A stretch of 47,522 nucleotides of DNA, taken from the NCBI GenBank assembly GCA_945901845.1, contig CAMDLR010000015.1:1-47522 (forward strand), written 5' to 3'. Source of the DNA: Sediminibacterium ginsengisoli (GTDB lineage Bacteria > Bacteroidota > Bacteroidia > Chitinophagales > Chitinophagaceae). The position numbers and the translations under genes are program-made. Shown here piece by piece: positions 41,125-47,522 of the stretch. Position 1 is the first letter of the stretch. Each line of letters opens with the position of its first letter. The notes under the pieces are model-generated. The model was not told where the DNA came from, did no database searches, and saw only the letters and a list, made by a program, of their open reading frames with translations.

Positions 41125-41691
41125 ATGAAAAACGAGAAAGACCTTATTGTAAGAAGTGGCAACACTTGTGAGCTTTGTAAATCAACCACCAACTTAAGTG
41201 TTTACGAAGTACCTACAAACAATGAGGAAGGACTTCACCTTTGCGCAAAATGTACGGCGCAACTCAATAAAAAAGAAGCACTTGATAGTGCGCACTGGGC
41301 TTGTTTAAACGAAGCGATGTGGAGTGAAATTCCAGCGGTACAAGTAGTAAGCTGGCGTTTACTAAATAGATTAAAAGACCAAAGCTGGGCCGCAGATGCA
41401 TTAGACATGATGTATTTTGATGACGATACGATGGCATGGGCTAAATCTACGGGTGATCATGAAAATGATGGCAGTGTAGAATTACACAAAGACAGCAATG
41501 GCATGGTATTACAAGAAGGCGATACCGTGGTGCTCACAAAATCATTAGATGTAAAAGGATCTACCCTGAATGCTAAATTAGGTACTGTTATAAAAAATAT
41601 AAGATTGGTAGCAGATAACACCGAACAAATTGAAGGAAAAATAGAAGGACAAATGATTGTGATACTAACCAAGTATGTAAGAAAGGGCTAA
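41125..41691 (+). CDS. PhnA-family zinc-ribbon protein
   Basis: A 188-residue protein of the PhnA family. The N-terminal zinc ribbon has two cysteine pairs (TCELCKST near residues 12-15, LHLCAKCTAQL near 39-42). The C-terminal PhnA domain (about 120-188) has DSNGMVLQEGDTVVLTKSLDVKGS and IVILTKYVRKG. Despite the name, the family is not shown to act on phosphonates in general, and the role is unclear. Its stop codon abuts that of the convergent DUF2279 gene. Confidence 0.93.
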   Translation: MKNEKDLIVRSGNTCELCKSTTNLSVYEVPTNNEEGLHLCAKCTAQLNKKEALDSAHWACLNEAMWSEIPAVQVVSWRLLNRLKDQSWAADALDMMYFDDDTMAWAKSTGDHENDGSVELHKDSNGMVLQEGDTVVLTKSLDVKGSTLNAKLGTVIKNIRLVADNTEQIEGKIEGQMIVILTKYVRKG

Positions 41692-42627
41692 TTAAAAATA
41701 CAGCCAACTACCACTTAATTTCCCATTACTAAGTGATATAGCGGGCGCAGGCAGTTTAACAAAATTTAAAAAAGTGAGTACGCCCCTCACCCATTTTTTA
41801 TTTGTTCTAATACGTTCAAAATCTACATCAATAGACAAATAATATTGGCGACTTCGTTGTAAGTCGGGACGTGCGTATGTATAAGTAGCAGCTTGGTTAT
41901 TAACCGTCCATTTATTTTCGTAACCACCAAAAGCGTTATCAATTCCATAACCAGCTGCAATATTTAACCATTTGGGTACTTTCGTTTCTGGCCAAATACT
42001 TTTTAAATTGGCACTTAACCAAATGGTTTGTGCATTGTAATCTTTTAAAAAACGCTCAGGTAAAGATTTTCCAAAATAATTATTAGCACGTGCTTGCAAC
42101 ATAGGATCTGCGTAATTCGTGTAATGCGCACTATATTTTAAACGAAATTTTTGTTCCTTCCATTTGAGTTGCTGTGCACTCCATAATAAAACGCCCACCG
42201 TATTTGCAGATACATCATACCAACTCCATCCCCAATTTTCAGAAAACCCATCCATGGTTTCAATAATGGTTAAGTAAGAAAGGCTTGTTAAGGCAGATAA
42301 CACCACCGCTTTTTTTTCTGGCATACCTGTCCATGCCCATCCCTTATGACTTATACGTGCAAGATTATAACTAGAATAAACGTGCCCTACTTTATCCATT
42401 TGAAGCCACTCTTTACCGTCGTTGTAAAATTGAAAACGACTTCTTGGATAATTGGCATACCATGCTTTATTAAGCGATATAAATGATGCACCATAGGTAC
42501 CTCCAAAAATAGCTGCTACCAATTTCACTCTTTTTGCCTTTGCCATTGAATCGATAGGCGTTATATCCTGCGCAGTAGCTTCAGAAAACAACATCAAACA
42601 AACCAGAATTAGCAATAAATAACGCAT
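41692..42627 (-). CDS. DUF2279 family outer-membrane/periplasmic protein
   Basis: A 311-residue protein with a signal peptide (residues 1-19, ending EATAQ). The DUF2279 core is visible as FQFYNDGKEWLQMDKVGHVYSSY, ISHKGWAWTG, ETMDGFSENWGWSWYDVSANTVG and the C-terminal beta-rich half with YGIDNAFGGYENK. Members are Bacteroidota envelope proteins related to the YfiM lipoprotein family; the function is unknown. It diverges from rlmH with 45 bp between. Confidence 0.93.
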   Translation of the reverse strand: MRYLLLILVCLMLFSEATAQDITPIDSMAKAKRVKLVAAIFGGTYGASFISLNKAWYANYPRSRFQFYNDGKEWLQMDKVGHVYSSYNLARISHKGWAWTGMPEKKAVVLSALTSLSYLTIIETMDGFSENWGWSWYDVSANTVGVLLWSAQQLKWKEQKFRLKYSAHYTNYADPMLQARANNYFGKSLPERFLKDYNAQTIWLSANLKSIWPETKVPKWLNIAAGYGIDNAFGGYENKWTVNNQAATYTYARPDLQRSRQYYLSIDVDFERIRTNKKWVRGVLTFLNFVKLPAPAISLSNGKLSGSWLYF

Positions 42628-42672
42628 ACTATATTTTAAAAGCCTAAATTTAGTCCGAAATTAATTACCCGC

Positions 42673-43146
42673 ATGAAAATTGAGCTTTGGTCTGTTGGCA
42701 AACCCCATGAATTATATGCTAAAACGGGCATAGAAGACTTTTCAAAGCGCATCAACAATTACTATCCTGCTAGCTGGCACATTATTAGCCCACCTAAAAA
42801 TGCGGGGAGCTTAACAGAAGCTGCATTAAAAAAGGCAGAAGCGGCCATTATTTTACAGGGGATCGACGCTTCCGATTATTTGGTTTTACTAGACGAAAGA
42901 GGACAAACTTTTACGTCCCCTAAACTAGCTAGTTTTATGCAACAAAGAGCCAACGAAAGTACCCGTAAAATAATTTTTTTAATAGGCGGTGCTTTTGGCG
43001 TTGATGAAACTGTTTTTTCAAGGGCTAACGTTTGCTGGAGCTTATCGCCCCTTGTATTCCCGCACATGCTAGTAAGGCTTATCTTAGCTGAACAGGTCTA
43101 TCGTGCTTGTACCATTTTAAGAAACGAAAAATACCACCACAATTAA
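42673..43146 (+). CDS. rlmH: 23S rRNA (pseudouridine-1915-N3)-methyltransferase RlmH
   Basis: A 157-residue SPOUT-class methyltransferase modifying pseudouridine 1915 in helix 69 of 23S rRNA. Motifs are KIELWSVGK at the start, YLVLLDERGQTFTSP, IIFLIGGAFGVDETV (knot region binding S-adenosylmethionine), and the C-terminal FPHMLVRLILAEQVYRACTI, ending KYHHN, where the terminal residues form the active site. Length is standard. It is followed after 3 bp by the rhomboid gene, so they are probably co-transcribed. Confidence 0.97.
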   Translation: MKIELWSVGKPHELYAKTGIEDFSKRINNYYPASWHIISPPKNAGSLTEAALKKAEAAIILQGIDASDYLVLLDERGQTFTSPKLASFMQQRANESTRKIIFLIGGAFGVDETVFSRANVCWSLSPLVFPHMLVRLILAEQVYRACTILRNEKYHHN

Positions 43147-43149
43147 TTT

Positions 43150-43791
43150 ATGTATACTATAACCCTAACCCTTTTAGTAATTACTATTGCGCTTTCTATA
43201 TTTGGCTTTTACAATAAAAAAGTGATTGATGATTTTATTTTTTATCCGCCCGCAATCAATAGAGACAATGAGTGGTGGCGTTTTATTACCAATGGCTTTA
43301 TCCACGCCGACTTTGGGCATTTGGCATTTAATATGTTTTCATTTTACATGTTTGGGGATTTTGTAGAAAAATATTTTATCGCACTATTCAATGAAAAAGG
43401 TAAGGTACTTTATTTAGCCATGTACCTAACAGCACTGGTGGTGTGTTTAATTCCTACCTATATGATGCAGCGTAATAATAAGCAGTATAGAAGCCTTGGC
43501 GCCTCCGGCGCCGTATCGGCAGTAGTATTTGCTGGTGTTTTTTTAGAACCTACCATAAAAATTGGACTCTTTATTATTCCACCCATCATTCCAGGTTTTA
43601 TTTTTGGCCCCCTTTATTTACTCATGACCATTTACATGTCTAAAAGAGGTGGCGATAATATCAACCACTCGGCGCACTTTTGGGGTTCTGTTTGGGGTGT
43701 TGGCTTTTTAATTATTGCTTGCAAAATATTCTCTGACTTTGATCCCATTCAAAATTTTATAAGTCAGGTATCTGCTTATCTGCACTTATAG
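43150..43791 (+). CDS. Rhomboid-family intramembrane serine protease
   Basis: A 213-residue membrane protein with about six helices. It has the rhomboid pattern: WWRFITNGFIHADFGHLAFNM in the N-terminal half, the catalytic Ser in LGASGAVSAVVF (G-x-S) and the catalytic His in NINHSAHFWGSVWGVGF. It cleaves membrane proteins within or near their helices; the substrate is unknown. Stop codons of this gene and tilS nearly abut. Confidence 0.94.
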   Translation: MYTITLTLLVITIALSIFGFYNKKVIDDFIFYPPAINRDNEWWRFITNGFIHADFGHLAFNMFSFYMFGDFVEKYFIALFNEKGKVLYLAMYLTALVVCLIPTYMMQRNNKQYRSLGASGAVSAVVFAGVFLEPTIKIGLFIIPPIIPGFIFGPLYLLMTIYMSKRGGDNINHSAHFWGSVWGVGFLIIACKIFSDFDPIQNFISQVSAYLHL

Positions 43792-43792
43792 G

Positions 43793-45124
43793 TTATGTTA
43801 TAGGCGAAAAAATACACTTTAATGCAGCAGTAGAAGCAGGCGTTATTTTAAAGCGGTTATCTATTCGGTAACCTATCACCCATGCAATTCGATTATCTGA
43901 AACAAGTACCCACACTTTTTCTTTAGCCGTTTTAGAAAGCTTGAGGTCAATAAAAAATTTACTGAGCTTCTTTTTCTTTTGCATGCCTAATGGATAAAAA
44001 TAATCACCGGTTGCTGCGGGTCTTAAAATAAGTGGAAACTGCAAAGCAGCAGTATCCAACATACAGGTATTGTTATCAGAAACTGCGGGCACCTGAGCCG
44101 CAAAAGTTTGTAACCTTAGTGTTCCACCTGGATAATGTACAGATGCATCGTTTTGATCCACTACAACCACACTCGTATTGGTTGCTGTCTCAAGCGGTGC
44201 TAAAATCATCCAGTTTCTATTTTTTATTAAGCGGTGTGTAGGCGAAATTAATACCGCACCATTATGTGCACTTAATATTTTGATAGCCTCTGGAATTTGA
44301 GCAGCGGTAAAACCATAAGGGTACAGCATTTCAAAAGTAATGGTATCCAGTGGCTTTGATTTTTGCCACATGAGTACTGGAATATGAATTTCATGGCCAT
44401 TAATAAATTGAAGCTTACTTACAATTTTTTGCATGGCTGCTTTATACACTTCCGATACTTCGCGTAAATGCTTAATGGTATGTAAAATATTTTGTTCCGA
44501 CTGTGGATATACTTCTTGAACAGCAGGTAATACCTGATGTCTAAAAAAATTGCGGGTATATTTATCACTAGCATTTGAACTATCTTCTACAAATGCGATA
44601 CCTACCTCAGTTGCGTAATCGATTATTTCTTGCTTGTGAAAAACAAGTAATGGGCGAAGTAAACGCTCTTTTACCTTATAGGGCTCAATGCCAGTTAAAC
44701 CAGCAATACCAGTACCTCTGCAAAAATGCATGAGTACGGTTTCAATATTATCATTGGCATGATGCGCTGTAATTACAATGGTATTAAATGTTGCAAACCA
44801 TACATAACGCAAATCTCGGGCCGCCTCTTGTATAGATAATTTATTGGCAGTAGCATAAGTGTTTGTATCAAAATGCTTACAAGAAAAAGGGACATCAAGT
44901 GTAACTGCTAATTTTTTTACAAAGGCTTCATCTCTATCACTCTCCGCTCCTCGTAATTTAAAATTACAATGCGCAATTTCAAAATTAATACCAGCACCTT
45001 TTAACAAATAGGCAAGTACCACACTATCGGCACCCCCACTTACTGCAAGCACAAAATGGCCATCCTTACTAAATTGAGGGAAAGTGTGAGCCCAGTGTTT
45101 ATTAAACCTTGCTTGAAAGTGCAT
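43793..45124 (-). CDS. tilS: tRNA(Ile)-lysidine synthase TilS
   Basis: A 443-residue enzyme that attaches lysine to C34 of tRNA-Ile(CAU) so that it reads AUA. The PP-loop is visible as VLAVSGGADSVVLAYLL, then FEIAHCNFKLRGAESDRDE, ITAHHANDNIETVLMHFCRG and NASDKYTRNFFRHQVLP; the C-terminal domain (about 355-443) ends with WVIGYRIDNRFKI. Length is typical of the Bacteroidota form. It starts 3 bp after glnS ends, so both probably share a transcript. Confidence 0.96.
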   Translation of the reverse strand: MHFQARFNKHWAHTFPQFSKDGHFVLAVSGGADSVVLAYLLKGAGINFEIAHCNFKLRGAESDRDEAFVKKLAVTLDVPFSCKHFDTNTYATANKLSIQEAARDLRYVWFATFNTIVITAHHANDNIETVLMHFCRGTGIAGLTGIEPYKVKERLLRPLLVFHKQEIIDYATEVGIAFVEDSSNASDKYTRNFFRHQVLPAVQEVYPQSEQNILHTIKHLREVSEVYKAAMQKIVSKLQFINGHEIHIPVLMWQKSKPLDTITFEMLYPYGFTAAQIPEAIKILSAHNGAVLISPTHRLIKNRNWMILAPLETATNTSVVVVDQNDASVHYPGGTLRLQTFAAQVPAVSDNNTCMLDTAALQFPLILRPAATGDYFYPLGMQKKKKLSKFFIDLKLSKTAKEKVWVLVSDNRIAWVIGYRIDNRFKITPASTAALKCIFSPIT

Positions 45125-45127
45125 ATG

Positions 45128-46792
45128 CTATGCTCCTTTTTTTACTTCTTTTGCCCAAGTATCTTTTAAACCTACGGTTCTATTAAATACAAGTTTTGTT
45201 AGCGTACTGTCTTTGTCGGCACAAAAATATCCTTTGCGTAAAAATTGAAATCCTACACCCATACTATCTTGTAATAGTGCAGGCTCTGCGTAAGCATGCG
45301 GCACTACCGTTAAAGAATTTGTATTGATATAATCTTTAAAATCACCTTCGGCACCCGCAACATCTTCTACATTAAATAAACGGTCGTACAAACGAACTTC
45401 GGCAGGTATCGCATGTGCTGCACTTACCCAGTGTAGCGTTCCTTTAACGTGAATACCAGAAGTATCTGATCCACTCTTGCTTTCAGGAATATAACTACAA
45501 TGAAGTTCTGTTACATTTCCATCTGCATCTTTTATAAAATCATCACACTTAATAATATAAGCACTTTTTAATCGAACCATTTGACCAGGTGCGAGTCTAA
45601 AATATTTTTTTGATGGTTCTTCCATAAAGTCGTCACGCTCTACAAAAATTTCTTTGCTAAACGGTACTTCACGAACGCCACCATTTGGATCTTCGGGGTT
45701 ATTTTCGGAACTAAGCATTTCACCATCGCCGGTATAATTGGTAATAATCACTTTTAATGGATCAAATACCACCATGCGGCGCACGGCTGATTTATTTAAA
45801 TCTTCACGCACACAAAATTCAAGTAAACTAATGTCAATTAAGTTATCTCGTTTTGCTATACCAATGCGGTCACAAAACTCTCTGATAGCCGCTGCAGGAT
45901 AACCTCTTCGGCGCATACCAGAAATGGTAGACATACGTGGATCATCCCAACCCGTTACATGATTTTCTTGAACTAGTTGTAATAATTTACGCTTACTCAT
46001 TACCGTATAGGTCATGTTTAAACGCGCAAACTCGTATTGTTTAGAAGGGAAAATCGATAATTTTTCAATAAACCAGTTATACAATTCTCTATGCGGAATA
46101 AATTCGAGTGTACACACAGAGTGCGTAATATTTTCGATCGCATCACTTTGTCCATGTGCAAAATCGTACATCGGATAAATGCACCATTTGTTGCCAGTAC
46201 GGTGATGGTGTACATGTTTAATACGATAAATAATTGGATCACGCATGTGCATATTACTACTCGCTAAATCAATTTTAGCACGTAATACTTTTTCGCCATC
46301 GGCGTATTTACCAAGGCGCATATCTCCAAAAAGTTGCAAATTTTCGGCTACGGTTCTGCTCCTAAAAGTATTTGCAGTTCCTGCCTGTGTAGGTGTTCCT
46401 TTTTGAGTGGCAATTTCATCGGAACTACTATCGTCTACATAGGCAAGGCCCATTTCAATTAAACGAACCGCAAAACCATGTATTTGATCAAAATAATTAG
46501 AAGCATATAATTCTTCAGCCCAATGAAAGCCAAGCCACTTCACATCGTTTTTAATACTATCCACATACTCCGTTTCTTCAGTGACCGGATTGGTATCATC
46601 AAAACGTAAATTGGTAGAACCGCCATATTTTTTAGCCAGGCCAAAATTCAAACAAATACTTTTAGCGTGGCCAATATGTAAATAGCCGTTTGGCTCAGGA
46701 GGAAAACGCGTAACAATAGACTGGTATTTGCCAGCTGCTAAATCTGCCTCTACAATTTCTTCAATAAAATTTAAGCTCTGTTCTTCAGACAT
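45128..46792 (-). CDS. glnS: Glutaminyl-tRNA synthetase
   Basis: A 554-residue class I synthetase charging tRNA-Gln. It has RFPPEPNGYLHIGHAKSI (HIGH box), LRFDDTNPVTEETEYV, HVHHHRTGNKWCIYPMYDFAHG, the KMSKS-equivalent VMSKRKL, and PAAAIREFCDRIG; the C-terminal anticodon-binding barrels follow, ending RTVGLKDTWAKE. Presence of a full GlnS means this organism can charge Gln directly. It precedes tilS by 3 bp and lies 40 bp downstream of the ammonia-lyase gene. Confidence 0.98.
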   Translation of the reverse strand: MSEEQSLNFIEEIVEADLAAGKYQSIVTRFPPEPNGYLHIGHAKSICLNFGLAKKYGGSTNLRFDDTNPVTEETEYVDSIKNDVKWLGFHWAEELYASNYFDQIHGFAVRLIEMGLAYVDDSSSDEIATQKGTPTQAGTANTFRSRTVAENLQLFGDMRLGKYADGEKVLRAKIDLASSNMHMRDPIIYRIKHVHHHRTGNKWCIYPMYDFAHGQSDAIENITHSVCTLEFIPHRELYNWFIEKLSIFPSKQYEFARLNMTYTVMSKRKLLQLVQENHVTGWDDPRMSTISGMRRRGYPAAAIREFCDRIGIAKRDNLIDISLLEFCVREDLNKSAVRRMVVFDPLKVIITNYTGDGEMLSSENNPEDPNGGVREVPFSKEIFVERDDFMEEPSKKYFRLAPGQMVRLKSAYIIKCDDFIKDADGNVTELHCSYIPESKSGSDTSGIHVKGTLHWVSAAHAIPAEVRLYDRLFNVEDVAGAEGDFKDYINTNSLTVVPHAYAEPALLQDSMGVGFQFLRKGYFCADKDSTLTKLVFNRTVGLKDTWAKEVKKGA

Positions 46793-46832
46793 GTATCAGT
46801 TTTTACCCTGCAAAGTTACGCTAAAATAGGTG

Positions 46833-47522
46833 CTATAAGGCGTATGATGCTATAATTTGGGTAGCCGCAACCATATCGGGGTGCATGAGCCTATCTGCGG
46901 CCATAAAAGACACCTGCTCACGCAAAGTGGTCACCAATTTTTCGATGGGTTCGGAGCTTTTGGTAGGTCTTCTAAATTCAAGTGCTTGCGCCGCGCTCAA
47001 TAATTCTATGGCGAGTACTTTTTCTACATTATCAATCACACGAAGACATTTTGTTGCCGCGTTGGCACCCATACTTACATGGTCTTCCTGGTTATTAGAC
47101 GACGAAATACTATCCACCGAAGCAGGCGTGCAAAGTTGTTTATTTTCACTAACAATGCCTGCTGCCGTGTACTGTGGAATCATAAATCCAGAATGCAGCC
47201 CTGGATCTTTTACTAAAAATAAAGGAAGATCACGCTGACCACTTAATAACTGATAGGTTCTACGCTCCGAAATATTGGCCAGTTCACTCATCGCAATGGC
47301 TAAATAATCGAGTGACATAGCAAGCGGTTGTCCATGAAAATTTCCGCCACTCACAATTAAATCTTCGTCCGGAAAAATATTAGGATTATCCGTTACCGAA
47401 TTTATTTCACGCATAAAAATATCAAGCACATGATTAAATGCGCCAATGGTGGCACCATGTACTTGAGGTATACATCTAAACGAATACGGATCCTGAATTT
47501 GTTTGCCTGCAGAAGCTGCAAT
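46833..47522 (-). CDS. hutH: Histidine/aromatic ammonia-lyase, N-terminus cut by window edge
   Basis: The C-terminal part (about 230 residues) of an aromatic amino-acid ammonia-lyase. The frame continues through the right edge with QDPYSFRCIPQVHGA. Other marks are SGGNFHGQPLAM, the LSGQRDLPLFLVKDPGLHSG segment and SSNNQEDHVSMGANAA (ammonia-lyase active-site region). The MIO-forming Ala-Ser-Gly triplet lies upstream, outside the window. Histidine ammonia-lyase is the usual call and starts histidine degradation to urocanate; tyrosine or phenylalanine lyase cannot be excluded without the substrate-selecting N-terminal residues. No other hut genes are visible here. Confidence 0.9.
   Translation of the reverse strand: MAASAGKQIQDPYSFRCIPQVHGATIGAFNHVLDIFMREINSVTDNPNIFPDEDLIVSGGNFHGQPLAMSLDYLAIAMSELANISERRTYQLLSGQRDLPLFLVKDPGLHSGFMIPQYTAAGIVSENKQLCTPASVDSISSSNNQEDHVSMGANAATKCLRVIDNVEKVLAIELLSAAQALEFRRPTKSSEPIEKLVTTLREQVSFMAADRLMHPDMVAATQIIASYAL

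Overview
The window looks like a chromosomal segment of a low-GC member of the Bacteroidota, most likely a Chitinophagaceae-type organism. This is inferred from gene content: a type IX secretion (T9SS) sorting domain, GldL/GldM relatives, SUMF1-like proteins, a serine palmitoyltransferase, a NagB-LmbE fusion, DUF2279, DUF2911 and a long NusB. The promoters also fit: the tRNA-Arg gene is preceded by a textbook Bacteroidota promoter (TTTG, 19-bp spacer, TATCTTTG). No genus can be fixed from the sequence alone.

Region 1 (1-16577, minus strand) is the part worth attention. Nine genes are packed head to tail with gaps of mostly 2-12 bp and read as one operon that runs off the left edge. In order of transcription they encode an enlarged GldL-like protein, a GldM-like protein, a beta-helix protein fused to a PorG/DUF6089-like outer-membrane barrel, a small lipoprotein, a miniature T9SS type A cargo, a 2289-residue fibre built of phage-tail-fibre-type repeats, a LamG-like protein and two tandem SUMF1-fold proteins. 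GldL and GldM form the proton-driven motor of T9SS and gliding, and SUMF1-fold proteins (GldK/GldJ) are known partners of that machine. I therefore propose a dedicated, divergent GldLM-type motor coupled to a surface fibre. A membrane-anchored AraC-type regulator (16736-17842) lies just upstream, and a perfect 20-bp palindrome sits in front of the operon.

Region 2 (17921-27582) is mostly housekeeping: a DUF6580 membrane protein, ManA, YraN, a YkgJ-like cysteine-cluster protein, XerD, DUF2911, serine palmitoyltransferase, PafA phosphatase, and the nusB-yajC-coaE group. Region 3 (27858-39322) holds groES-groEL, an RmlD-like reductase, pfkA-pyk, a GH20 hexosaminidase, the NagB-LmbE fusion, a sphingomyelin-synthase-like PAP2 protein, a PhyH-type dioxygenase and an SDR. 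The GH20 and NagB proteins suggest use of chitin or peptidoglycan amino sugars feeding glycolysis. SPT and the PAP2 protein point to phosphosphingolipid synthesis.

Region 4 (39347-40996) is a tRNA-Arg(ACG) with its promoter and terminator, a cluster of hairpins, and an AT-rich block of four small secreted or membrane proteins that looks accessory. Region 5 (41125-47522) returns to conserved genes: a PhnA-like protein, DUF2279, rlmH, a rhomboid protease, tilS, glnS and the C-terminal part of a histidine ammonia-lyase cut by the right edge. No gene-free stretch longer than 300 bases was found; the gaps are covered by the promoters, terminators and hairpins listed.
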